DNA of 12,725 bases from Gammaproteobacteria bacterium (GTDB lineage: Bacteria; Pseudomonadota; Gammaproteobacteria; UBA6429; Thiohalophilaceae), in the NCBI GenBank assembly GCA_013152045.1, contig JAADGZ010000001.1, forward strand, positions 1-12,725, given 5' to 3'. The translations under genes and the position numbers were made by a program. Below the pieces are notes generated by a model. That model was not told the DNA's origin. It saw nothing but the letters and a program-made list of their open reading frames with translations, and did no database searches. This document shows positions 1 to 6,350 of this stretch, in pieces. Within the stretch, counting starts at the first letter, position 1; each line of letters opens with the position of its first letter.

Positions 1-544
1 GTCCTACCTCGTCGGCCAGCAGCGCTCGCGGGGCGCTGCGTGAGGCAAGCTCCCCGGCGATGAACAGCTGGTGAGGAATGAGGCTGACGCGGGCACCGGC
101 GAGGCCGCGTACCGGGGAAGGCAGCAGGCTGTGGAGTTTGTTCAAGGTTATGTAACGTAATTCGTAGGCGCTGTTTTTATCCAGTTGCAGATTGAACAGG
201 CGATCCCGGGGTTTGTTCAGTTTCATCGCATGGTTGAGACAGCCTTCTTCGATGCGGTGTGTTTCACCCGCCTCGTCTTCGCCTAGATAGGTCAGCAGGC
301 CATCGGCCTCGCTGACTTCGTCTACCCGGATTTTGTTGCCGTTAATATCTTCAATGCTGTCGTGATGGCTGAAATGCACCCGGGTTAGCGGGGAACCCTC
401 GCGGGCATAGGTGCGGTTTTCATCGCTGGCCGGAAAATGCAGGCTGACAGTGCGTGTATCTGCTGCGGCAATCACACCCAGGCCTAGTTCTGGCTCGGTA
501 TCACTGATCCAGCGCTGGCCGGGAATAAAGTCGTTTTTGGTCAT
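1..544 (-). CDS. rapA: RNA polymerase-associated ATPase RapA, N-terminal part (cut by window edge)
   Basis: RapA is a Swi2/Snf2-type ATPase that binds RNA polymerase and helps recycle it after transcription. Translating the minus strand from the ATG at 544 gives 181 codons open to the window edge. The start MTKNDFIPGQRWISDTEPEL closely resembles the start of E. coli RapA (GQRWISDTE, then a LGLG stretch). Later segments LLTYLGED, KPRDRLFNLQ and SLIPHQLFIA also follow the family, and the frame runs out at LLADEVG, which in RapA leads directly into the Walker A LGKT. Only the N-terminal Tudor-like region and the beginning of the helicase domain are therefore present; the ATPase motifs lie outside the window. 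No clear Shine-Dalgarno precedes the ATG. The gene is divergent from the cyclotransferase-like gene at 636. The identification rests on recalled similarity along the whole 181 residues. Confidence 0.93.
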   Translation of the reverse strand, partial: MTKNDFIPGQRWISDTEPELGLGVIAAADTRTVSLHFPASDENRTYAREGSPLTRVHFSHHDSIEDINGNKIRVDEVSEADGLLTYLGEDEAGETHRIEEGCLNHAMKLNKPRDRLFNLQLDKNSAYELRYITLNKLHSLLPSPVRGLAGARVSLIPHQLFIAGELASRSAPRALLADEVG

Positions 545-635
545 TCGAAAGTTTAGTTTGAGTGGAAGTATTCTAAATGGAATCTCGAAGGATAACCGTG
601 TACCCGTGGTGGGAATTCTTTTACACTACGCGCCC

Positions 636-1040
636 ATGAGCAAGAACCTTTTTACTTATGGAACCCTCGAAATCCCCCAGGTAGTGCAGATTATAACAGG
701 TCAGGTGTTGACTGGCGCACCCGCCCGGCTTGAGGGCTATGCCCGTTATCAGCTAAAGAATCATGCCTACCCCGGTATTATACAGGAAGCCGGTGCCAGT
801 ATTACAGGAACCTTGTATCGAGATCTTGATGAGATGCTGATAGCGCGGATAGATGAATATGAAGATACCTGCTATGAAAAACGCAGATTGCAGATAATTA
901 CTGAAGAAGGCATGACCCTGGAAGCCCAGGCCTACGTGATACCTGAAGAAAACCGGGAACTGCTCAGTTCCCGGCTCTGGGATCGGGAACAATTCATTCG
1001 AGATGAGCTGGATGTCTTTCTGCGCAGCATTATGAGCTGA
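636..1040 (+). CDS. Gamma-glutamylcyclotransferase-like (AIG2/GGCT fold) protein
   Basis: 134 aa, the normal size for bacterial YtfP/AIG2-type proteins. The fold is marked by YGTL at residues 8-11, which forms the substrate-binding turn, and by IDEYE at 72-76 followed by a CYEKR segment. By family comparison E76 is the likely general acid/base that cyclises gamma-glutamyl amines or peptides to 5-oxoproline. The substrate is unknown; this family includes gamma-glutamylamine and glutathione-related enzymes. It is probably cytoplasmic, since no signal peptide is visible. The same frame is open upstream to 411, but that stretch lies antisense to rapA and has no family resemblance, so ATG 636 is chosen although its Shine-Dalgarno is weak. 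It is monocistronic, with the following small gene convergent to it. Confidence 0.82.
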   Translation: MSKNLFTYGTLEIPQVVQIITGQVLTGAPARLEGYARYQLKNHAYPGIIQEAGASITGTLYRDLDEMLIARIDEYEDTCYEKRRLQIITEEGMTLEAQAYVIPEENRELLSSRLWDREQFIRDELDVFLRSIMS

Positions 1041-1114
1041 GCCTATCTCAACTAAATGATCTCAACTGAATCGTTATTCGTTTTGGAGGGCTGTTTCAAG
1101 CCCATAACTAACGA

Positions 1115-1366
1115 TTATAAGCTCATTTCATAGGCATAATGCATGTAGGCAGGGCGGAAGGTGTGAGGCCGGTTATTTTGTTTAATATCTCGGTTCAGGT
1201 GGGTTATACAATCGCGGGTGAATTCCCTGATTTCCTTTTCTGTTCCTGAACGAAAACCGTTAATCTCGGTAATGCCGTTGGTAATAACATAACGATACCA
1301 GCGTTTGGTTCGTGCGCCAGCGGGAGGCTGGGTTTTTTCCAACGTAAGAAGGCGATACTTTGACAT
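1115..1366 (-). CDS. Small conserved protein of unknown function (83 aa)
   Basis: A soluble basic protein, MSKYRLLTLEKTQPPAGART at the N-terminus, with no signal peptide and a single cysteine in the middle. The pattern of beta-strand-like segments (RLLTLEK, RWYRYVITNG, TEINGFRSG) followed by an amphipathic helix (KEIREFTRDCITHLNRDI) suggests a compact alpha/beta or dsRBD-like fold; this is inference only. I have an impression of similar small proteins in sulfur-oxidising gammaproteobacteria but cannot name the family. The start at 1366 is preceded by AGAGGAT at a good distance. A longer frame to 1408 adds 14 residues without a ribosome site. It lies about 95 bp downstream of the radical SAM gene on the same strand and may be the last gene of that unit. 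Function not recognised. Confidence 0.65.
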   Translation of the reverse strand: MSKYRLLTLEKTQPPAGARTKRWYRYVITNGITEINGFRSGTEKEIREFTRDCITHLNRDIKQNNRPHTFRPAYMHYAYEMSL

Positions 1367-1460
1367 TGCGCATATCCTCTGTGTCGAACATACCGGAAAT
1401 ATAGGCAAGGTATGTGTCTGCGATATGACGCCAATGTGTCGAATTTATGAAAATAAAATT

Positions 1461-2105
1461 TTAGCCGACGATATCGAGTACCCGACGGCGGAAATTTAGG
1501 CCGCGCTGCTGACAGAGTTTTTCACAGGCAACAATGTCCACGCCTTCGAGTCCTTCGATGGCGGTCAGGTTGAGGGTGCTAACATGCTTGTTGGCCAGAG
1601 CCGCAAAATCAAGCATGGCTTCGAAAGCGCCTTCGCGTTTGGGACGACAATGCTGTATGTATAAGGCTTCGTTCTGAGCGTTCATGGAAACGGATAGTTC
1701 ATCAATCAGCCCGGCAAGACGCGGCGTCACATCTTCCCCGTAAACTAGATTGGCCAGGCCATCGGTGTTGATGCGGATCTGTGTCGATGGCTGGGTGGTT
1801 TTCAGTTGGCGGGCAACCTCAAGCAAGGTATCCAGGCGTAGAGTCGGTTCGCCGAGACCGCAGAAAACGATTTGTTTATAGGCGGTGGGATCGCCGATGG
1901 CGCGAATGATTTCATCCACCTCAGGTTCGCGCAGTAGCCTTAAATCATAGCCCTGAACAACCCACTCACCATGATATTTAGGGCAGAAGGCGCAACGCAG
2001 GGTGCAGTGCCAGGTGATGTTGAGGTAGCAGTTGCCATGCAGTTGATAGGCAATAATTTCTTTTGGCGGCTGTTTACCGGCTTTGGCGGTACAGGGAAGG
2101 CTCAT
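1461..2105 (-). CDS. Radical SAM protein, TatD-associated type
   Basis: 214 aa. The CxxxCxxC motif C34-TLR-C38-AF-C41 binds the 4Fe-4S cluster that cleaves S-adenosylmethionine. GEPT at 85-88 is the SAM-contacting GGE-like strand, and RINTDGLANL (111-120), SVSMNA (138-143) and CRP (153-155) match my recollection of the TatD-linked radical SAM family (TIGR04038-like). That family consists of short radical SAM proteins, sometimes beside or fused to TatD nucleases; the substrate is not known. No tatD is visible in this window. There is no C-terminal SPASM domain or extra cysteine cluster of the kind typical of peptide-modifying enzymes, although three further cysteines (C82, C194, C198) occur. 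The gene starts 9 bp after the stop of the DUF1624 gene, so co-transcription is likely. The Shine-Dalgarno is weak. Confidence 0.85.
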   Translation of the reverse strand: MSLPCTAKAGKQPPKEIIAYQLHGNCYLNITWHCTLRCAFCPKYHGEWVVQGYDLRLLREPEVDEIIRAIGDPTAYKQIVFCGLGEPTLRLDTLLEVARQLKTTQPSTQIRINTDGLANLVYGEDVTPRLAGLIDELSVSMNAQNEALYIQHCRPKREGAFEAMLDFAALANKHVSTLNLTAIEGLEGVDIVACEKLCQQRGLNFRRRVLDIVG

Positions 2106-2114
2106 GAATGATTC

Positions 2115-2867
2115 TCAGGCAGTAGTGAGTGAAACGAGATACAGCAGTCCCATAAAAACAGGTTGGTGCAGCATGTAGATGAGCAGGCTGTGTTTGCCGC
2201 CAAAACTCAATGTTCGCATTAACGGATGCTGGCTTTGCCAGTTTTGCAGCCAGGCTTGAGGCTGTTTCTGAAAGACCAGCTTGCCGACGAAGATGCCCAG
2301 TAAGACAACGCCAAACCAGGGCAGCAGGGGCACATAATCTTCAGTAAAGGGTTTATGCGTCATGAGGCCGATCCATTGCAGCCAGGGCTGGTTGAAGACG
2401 GCATTTTGAACCTGGTTGCCCAGAATAATCAGCCCTGTTCCAAGGACAAGATTAAGCCAGTAGAATCGAATGAAGACTAGTCCTAGTACGCTGGCCAGGG
2501 CAATGAAGTGCAGAATACCAAAAAAGATCATGCGATCAGAAAATTGGATATAGGTAACGATGCTGACCAGGCTGGCAAAAAAAATCAGCAGTCCCAGTCG
2601 ACGGAAATAAGCGCGGGTTTTAAAACCGTGACGGGTGGCGAGTGATAGGCTGACGCCAACCAGGCTGAGAAATAAACTGACGATGAGCGTACGGTAATTT
2701 AGCCAGAATGGATTGTGATAGAAATCTTGCTGCATAAAACCGAAATAGGTCAGATCAAAACTGAAGTGATAGCTGAACATCATCAGAATGGCGAGTCCAC
2801 GTAGCACGTCGATGATCGGATAACGTTGGCTGGTGGCGCTTGATAATTTAGTTGAGCCGGACTTCAT
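2115..2867 (-). CDS. DUF1624 / heparan-alpha-glucosaminide N-acetyltransferase-like membrane protein
   Basis: 250 aa, an integral inner-membrane protein with about seven hydrophobic segments. The N-terminal IIDVLRGLAILMMFSYHFSFD (residues 18-38, with R23 and H34) and the C-terminal GKHSLLIYMLHQPVF are hallmarks of the DUF1624/HGSNAT_cat family, which is related to acyltransferase-3 and YeiB-type proteins. Members are thought to transfer acyl groups across the membrane to sugars or similar acceptors; the bacterial substrate is unknown, and the length fits the short bacterial versions. It is the first gene of a likely operon with the radical SAM gene downstream and is divergent from the ABC exporter. 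No good Shine-Dalgarno precedes the ATG, though the motif at residues 18-24 makes a much later start unlikely. Confidence 0.85.
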   Translation of the reverse strand: MKSGSTKLSSATSQRYPIIDVLRGLAILMMFSYHFSFDLTYFGFMQQDFYHNPFWLNYRTLIVSLFLSLVGVSLSLATRHGFKTRAYFRRLGLLIFFASLVSIVTYIQFSDRMIFFGILHFIALASVLGLVFIRFYWLNLVLGTGLIILGNQVQNAVFNQPWLQWIGLMTHKPFTEDYVPLLPWFGVVLLGIFVGKLVFQKQPQAWLQNWQSQHPLMRTLSFGGKHSLLIYMLHQPVFMGLLYLVSLTTA

Positions 2868-2901
2868 CTGTTGGGGATATTCTCATTTGTGGTCTGAGCC
2901 G

Positions 2902-2913
2902 ATAGAATTCTAT
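2902..2913. promoter_or_regulatory. 12-bp perfect palindrome in divergent promoter region
   Basis: ATAGAATTCTAT is a perfect palindrome placed between the divergent DUF1624 and ABC exporter genes, 34 bp before the DUF1624 start and 92 bp before the ABC start. The position suits an operator for a dimeric regulator. It could also simply be an AT-rich chance palindrome overlapping a minus-strand -10 element (TACAAT or TAGAAT). The rest of the 138-bp gap shows no other clear signal. Confidence 0.25.
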
Positions 2914-3005
2914 TGTACCAAGCTCCGGCCTGAATCTCAGCTATCAACCTAAGGCCTGCTTTTTACAAGGGCATTCTTTATTCAGAAACAGGTAAAACAG
3001 ACGCT

Positions 3006-4841
3006 ATGTCGCAAACCAGGGAATCAGGATTAGCACAGGAAGGCAAAAAAAGGGGCTATGACTGGGGCTATATTCTCACGGTGGCCAAGGAACATCGGCG
3101 TGATCTGATCCTCGCCCATATTGTGGCTATTCTTGCGGTGCTGGCTACGGTACCCATTCCTCTGTTAATGCCTTTATTAGTGGATGAAGTGCTGCTGCAG
3201 AAACCTGCCAGCCTGGTGGGTTTGATGAAGGGGCTGTTTCCGACCCAGTGGCAGGGGCCGGGGTTGTATATCGGCGCTATTCTGTTGTTGACCATATGCC
3301 TGCGCCTGACGGGATTATTGCTGGGTGTATGGCAAACCATGCGTTTCACCCTGGTGGCCAAGGATGTGACCTACCGTATGCGCCGGGGATTGCTTGCCCG
3401 TTTACAGACTATTTCTATGGCCGAGTATGAAACCTTGGGCAGTGGCGCGGTGTCGTCACGTTTTGTGACCGATCTCAATGTTATCGACGAATTTGTCGGT
3501 GCTTCGCTCAGCAAAACCCTGGTATCCATCCTCAGCCTGATAGGTATTTCCGTTATTTTGCTATGGATGCACTGGCAACTGGCGTTGTTCATCCTGCTCA
3601 TGAATCCGCTGGTGATTTACTTTACCGTAGCTCTGGGCAAGGGCGTCAAACAACTGAAGAAAAAGGAAAACAGCGCCTTTGAGGTTTTCCAACAGGCCTT
3701 AGTGGAAACCCTGGATGGTATCCATGAAATCCGCGCCTGCAATCGTGAGCGTCATTATCTTGGCCGGGTCATGCAAAAGGCGAAGGAAATCAAGCAACAT
3801 TCTGCGGCCTTTTCCTGGAAATCTGATGCGGCTGGTCGATTTTCTTTCGGTGTCTTTCTCATTGGTTTTGATATTTTTCGCGCCATTAGCATGTTGATGG
3901 TGGTGTATTCCAATCTCAGCGTGGGCGAGATGATGGCGGTGTTCGGTTATCTCTGGTTTATGATGGGGCCGGTGCAGGAAGTGTTGAACATCCAGTATGC
4001 CTGGTATGCCGCAAGGGCGGCCATGCAGCGCATTAACCAGCTGTTTGAGTTGCAGCAGGAGCCGGAATATCCGCATTTGCATAATCCCTTCAACGGCAAA
4101 CAAACCGTTGGCATCGAAGTGCGGGATATCTGTTTTAGTTATGGCCGGGACAGCGAGACAGTGCTGCGGCATGTCAATCTGGACATTCGCCCGGCAGAAA
4201 CCGTGGCTTTGGTGGGTGCCAGCGGTGGCGGTAAATCCACCCTGGTGCAGGTTCTGCTCGGCATGTACCCTACGCAGCAAGGCATGCTGTATTTTGACGG
4301 CGTACCGGTGACGGAAATCGGTTTGGACGTGGTGCGCGATAACGTGGCGACGGTGATGCAGCATCCGGCCATGTTCAATGACTCGGTGCGCCAGAATTTG
4401 ACCCTGGGATTGGATATCATCGATGAGATCCTCTGGCAGGCCCTGGAGACGGCGCAGTTGCGTGATGTGGTGATGGCAATGCCCGAGGGGCTGGAAACGA
4501 TAGTCGGTCGTCAGGGCGTGCGTCTCTCGGGCGGTCAGCGCCAGCGTTTGGCAATTGCACGTATGCTGCTGAGCAAGCCCAAGGTGGTGATTCTGGATGA
4601 AGCCACCTCCGCCCTGGATACGGCCACCGAAGCTCGCCTGCATGCCGCCATGCGCCCGTTTTTGCAAGCACGCACAAGCCTGATTATCGCCCACCGCCTA
4701 AGTGCGGTAAAACAGGCTGACAGAGTTTACGTATTCGAAAACGGACACATTATCGAGGAAGGCGTACACGAGGATCTGATTCGTAGTAACGGCCTTTACA
4801 GCCGCCTCTATGGTCATCAGCAGCAGGAGAGTGAAGGCTAG
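3006..4841 (+). CDS. ABC exporter half-transporter (membrane plus ATP-binding domain)
   Basis: 611 aa, type IV (MsbA/ABCB-like) exporter half that would act as a dimer in the inner membrane. Residues about 30-340 form the six-helix transmembrane domain, including the coupling-helix region around ALVETLDGIHEIRACNRE. The nucleotide-binding domain is complete: Walker A GASGGGKST (404-412, K410), Q-loop Q452, signature LSGGQ (507-511), Walker B VVILDE (527-532) with catalytic E532, and H-loop H563. All catalytic residues are present, so it should be active. The substrate cannot be read from sequence; lipid, peptide or drug export are all possible, and it lacks the obvious context of lipid A genes that would support msbA. 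It stands alone, is divergent from the DUF1624 gene and converges on slyD. The Shine-Dalgarno is weak. The stop codon sits inside the loop of a long inverted repeat. Confidence 0.92.
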   Translation: MSQTRESGLAQEGKKRGYDWGYILTVAKEHRRDLILAHIVAILAVLATVPIPLLMPLLVDEVLLQKPASLVGLMKGLFPTQWQGPGLYIGAILLLTICLRLTGLLLGVWQTMRFTLVAKDVTYRMRRGLLARLQTISMAEYETLGSGAVSSRFVTDLNVIDEFVGASLSKTLVSILSLIGISVILLWMHWQLALFILLMNPLVIYFTVALGKGVKQLKKKENSAFEVFQQALVETLDGIHEIRACNRERHYLGRVMQKAKEIKQHSAAFSWKSDAAGRFSFGVFLIGFDIFRAISMLMVVYSNLSVGEMMAVFGYLWFMMGPVQEVLNIQYAWYAARAAMQRINQLFELQQEPEYPHLHNPFNGKQTVGIEVRDICFSYGRDSETVLRHVNLDIRPAETVALVGASGGGKSTLVQVLLGMYPTQQGMLYFDGVPVTEIGLDVVRDNVATVMQHPAMFNDSVRQNLTLGLDIIDEILWQALETAQLRDVVMAMPEGLETIVGRQGVRLSGGQRQRLAIARMLLSKPKVVILDEATSALDTATEARLHAAMRPFLQARTSLIIAHRLSAVKQADRVYVFENGHIIEEGVHEDLIRSNGLYSRLYGHQQQESEG

Positions 4842-4858
4842 CCATTCTCCTGCTGCTG
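4818..4858 (+). terminator. 13-bp perfect inverted repeat spanning the ABC exporter stop codon
   Basis: CAGCAGCAGGAGA at 4818-4830 is exactly complemented by TCTCCTGCTGCTG at 4846-4858. The 15-nt loop itself contains the 8-bp palindrome GGCTAGCC (4836-4843), which includes the TAG stop. A T-rich stretch (GTTTTAATC) begins about 12 nt after the stem, too far for a textbook intrinsic terminator. The likely roles are transcript 3'-end formation or mRNA protection. The left arm also encodes the C-terminal Gln-rich residues. Confidence 0.5.
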
Positions 4859-4888
4859 CTCGATGAGTCGTTTTAATCTTTGGGTTTA

Positions 4889-4913
4889 ATTTCCCGCTGC
4901 GGGCAGTGGAAAT
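4889..4913. terminator. Imperfect hairpin in the convergent ABC exporter/slyD spacer
   Basis: ATTTCC (4889-4894) pairs with GGAAAT (4908-4913), and inside it CTG (4897-4899) pairs with CAG (4904-4906) around a CGGG loop. It lies midway between two convergent genes, so it may contribute to termination on either strand. The T-run is poor on both sides, so this is a weak call. Confidence 0.3.
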
Positions 4914-4914
4914 A

Positions 4915-4950
4915 GTAGGATGGGCAGAGCGAAGCGAAACGAAACCCATC
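4915..4950. repeat. Dispersed-type repeat with GATGGG/CCCATC ends
   Basis: The 36-bp element begins GTAGGATGGGCAGAGCGAAG and ends in ACCCATC. Its ends form the inverted pair GATGGG (4919-4924) and CCCATC (4945-4950), and the middle carries three CGAA-type units. Elements of the form GTAGGATGGG...GCGAAGCG...CCCATC are, to my recollection, scattered through many beta- and gammaproteobacterial genomes as short non-coding repeats. It sits in the gap between convergent genes, the usual place for such elements. Only one copy lies in this window. Confidence 0.55.
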
Positions 4951-4996
4951 GGCAGATTAAAACTTAATTCCCACCCGCTTGCTGGGGCAGGGGTGT

Positions 4997-5479
4997 TTAA
5001 TGCTGATGGCCACCAGCGCCATGAACATGACCATGTTCCAGCTCTTCTTGGCTAGCCTCACGGATCTCCAGTACCTTGACGTCAAAATTCAGGTTGGTAC
5101 CGGCCAGAGGATGGTTGCCATCAACCGTGATTTCATCGTCAGTAATCTTGACCACGGTGACAGAAAGAGGCTGACCATCCGGGGATTCGGCATGAAATTG
5201 CATACCGATTTCAATTTTGTCATCTGTTTCGAACATCTCGCTAGGCACAACCTGGGTCATGCTGTCATTGCGTTCGCCATAACCCAGGGCTGGTTCAATG
5301 CGGATGGAAAACTCATCGCCGGCCGATTTGCCCAGCAGAGCTTGTTCCAGGCCGGGGATAATATTGGCTGCGCCATGCAGGTAGGCAAAGCTGCCATCCT
5401 CGGCGCGGTCGATGATATTGCCCTGATCATCTTTTAAAGTGTAATTGAGGGTGGCGACCCGGTTTTCTTCAATTTGCAT
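4997..5479 (-). CDS. slyD: FKBP-type peptidyl-prolyl isomerase SlyD
   Basis: 160 aa. SlyD is a cytoplasmic prolyl isomerase, chaperone and metallochaperone that helps nickel delivery to hydrogenase in E. coli. The FKBP core is recognised from YLHGAANIIPGLEQALLGKS (residues 33-52). The flap-inserted chaperone domain follows at about 70-125 with VVPSEMF and VDGNHPLAG, and the core resumes with NLNFDVKVLEIREAS. The C-terminal tail is short and His-rich (H149, H151, H153, H158, H160) and starts with the same HGHVHGA segment as E. coli SlyD. The long cysteine-rich tail of the E. coli protein is absent, so metal capacity should be lower. ATG 5479 is chosen because GCGGAAAA lies upstream at good spacing and the family begins there; the frame is open to 5521. 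It converges with the ABC exporter. Confidence 0.9.
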   Translation of the reverse strand: MQIEENRVATLNYTLKDDQGNIIDRAEDGSFAYLHGAANIIPGLEQALLGKSAGDEFSIRIEPALGYGERNDSMTQVVPSEMFETDDKIEIGMQFHAESPDGQPLSVTVVKITDDEITVDGNHPLAGTNLNFDVKVLEIREASQEELEHGHVHGAGGHQH

Positions 5480-5516
5480 GATATTTTCCGCTAAAATTTT
5501 AATAAGGCCACAGAAT

Positions 5517-5545
5517 ATCATAATCGGGTCTATTGCCCATATGAA
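5517..5545 (-). promoter_or_regulatory. Predicted sigma70-type promoter of slyD
   Basis: On the minus strand, TTCATA (5545-5540) is followed after exactly 17 nt by TATGAT (5522-5517), giving 4/6 and 5/6 matches to the consensus. Transcription would start near 5510, leaving a leader of about 30 nt before the SlyD ATG. Confidence 0.5.
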
Positions 5546-5631
5546 CGGTGGGAACTTTTTTTATATGACGAGCATCTATCCTGATTCTTAATCACGACTA
5601 ATATTAGGTTTTAGGATGATTTATTTTGGGG

Positions 5632-5640
5632 TGCTATATT
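5632..5640 (+). promoter_or_regulatory. Predicted extended -10 promoter for the 74-aa gene
   Basis: TGCTATATT is an extended -10 element (TG, one base, then TATATT, 5/6). No good -35 is visible at the right distance, as is common for extended -10 promoters. The start site would fall near 5647, just before the strong ribosome site AAAGGAG at 5654-5660. Confidence 0.45.
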
Positions 5641-5668
5641 TTGCAATGACGGCAAAGGAGCAAATATA

Positions 5669-5893
5669 ATGAAGTCAAGATTGATGATTCTGCCAGCGAC
5701 AGTCGCAAACGCCATTCAGTTATTGCGGGTGCCGGATGATTTTGAGGAACAGGAAGTTTATCGTTATGTCACCGGAGTGATTGCCCGGGTGGAAGAAAAT
5801 AACCCGGACTATGACTGGGATGATATCGCTATCGAACTGGAAGCCCATGGTTTTGAAACCGTTGATTTTATACTTGGTCCGAGCCTGGGCTAG
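5669..5893 (+). CDS. Uncharacterised acidic 74-aa protein
   Basis: The start is well supported: AAAGGAG at 5654-5660 stands 8 nt before the ATG. The protein begins MKSRLMILPATVANAIQLLR, then becomes strongly acidic (DDFEEQEVYRYV, EENNPDYDWDDIAIELEAHG) and ends in DFILGPSLG. There are no cysteines, no signal peptide and no membrane segment, although the N-terminus is mildly hydrophobic. It looks like a small helical protein. It is separated by 23 bp from the FmdB-like gene and almost certainly co-transcribed with it, which suggests a joint role. Family and function not recognised. Confidence 0.75.
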   Translation: MKSRLMILPATVANAIQLLRVPDDFEEQEVYRYVTGVIARVEENNPDYDWDDIAIELEAHGFETVDFILGPSLG

Positions 5894-5916
5894 AACGAAA
5901 AAGAGGAGTAAACAGC

Positions 5917-6162
5917 ATGCCTACTTATGATTATGCCTGTGAAGAAAATGGACAGGTTGTAGAAGTTCAACATCGTATGGCTGAAACAATAAACAATTGG
6001 GGTGAGCTGTGTGAACGCGCTGACATTGATGTGGGTAATACTGCAAAGGATGCGCCAGTGAAAAAATTGGCGACCGGTGGTCAGGTGGTGCGTAGCAGCA
6101 GCTTGGGTGATAGTGCGCCAGCCTGTGCTTCTGGTGGCTGCAGCCGAAGCTGTGGATTTTAA
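5917..6162 (+). CDS. FmdB-like small protein lacking canonical zinc knuckles
   Basis: 81 aa. The opening MPTYDYACEENGQVVEVQHR follows the FmdB/CxxC_CXXC_SSSS zinc-ribbon pattern (MPxYxYxCxxCGxxFE), but the second cysteine of the first knuckle is replaced by Asn (C8, then EEN) and the usual second CxxCG knuckle is missing. The middle is WGELCERADIDVGNTAKDAP, then VKKLATGGQVVRSSSLG, which resembles the end of FmdB domains. A C-terminal Cys cluster follows (C70, C75, C79; with C8 and C32 there are five in total). It may bind metal or a cluster differently from the standard family, or have lost metal binding. A strong AGAGGAG lies 9 nt before the ATG. I recall similar variants in sulfur-oxidising bacteria. 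It follows the 74-aa gene in a two-gene unit. Confidence 0.75.
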   Translation: MPTYDYACEENGQVVEVQHRMAETINNWGELCERADIDVGNTAKDAPVKKLATGGQVVRSSSLGDSAPACASGGCSRSCGF

Positions 6163-6173
6163 TCTTTAACCGT

Positions 6174-6209
6174 GGATTTCCTCGTTCCCATGCAGGAGCG
6201 GGGGAATCC
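6174..6209. repeat. Dispersed-type palindrome, 15-bp stem around CGTTCCCATGCAGGAGCG core
   Basis: The left arm 6174-6188 and right arm 6195-6209 pair over 15 positions (12 Watson-Crick, 3 G-U) around the loop CATGCA. The core CTCGTTCCCATGCAGGAGCG matches a short palindromic repeat I recall as scattered through many proteobacterial genomes, here with a diverged right arm. It starts 12 bp after the stop of the FmdB-like gene. There is no T-run after it, so it is a repeat first; in RNA it could still protect the 3' end. The remaining gap to 6350 shows only a small ACCC/GGGT hairpin at 6256-6268. Confidence 0.6.
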
Positions 6210-6350
6210 GATAAATGTGTGAATAGTCAGCAATCCCCTGCTGAACCTGTCTGATACCCGCTCTGGGTCCGTAGATCCTTATCTCTTACCGAAAATTACG
6301 TTAACCTGCATCTCTGTTCAGGGGATAAGCCTGTTTAGCCAGGAATTTAT

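Noticed and set aside
411..635. 75-codon upstream extension of the cyclotransferase-like frame
   Set aside because: Most of it is antisense to rapA codons, and the family begins at MSKNLFTYGTL.
1088..1103. GGGCT/AGCCC hairpin between two convergent small genes
   Set aside because: Only five pairs and no T-run on either strand; too weak to call a terminator.
3699..4694. 331-codon minus-strand open frame
   Set aside because: It lies wholly antisense to the intact ABC exporter, and its His/Gln-rich composition is what reverse reading of that gene gives. No family features or ribosome site.
4979..5437. 152-codon plus-strand frame
   Set aside because: It is antisense to slyD, whose domains are complete.
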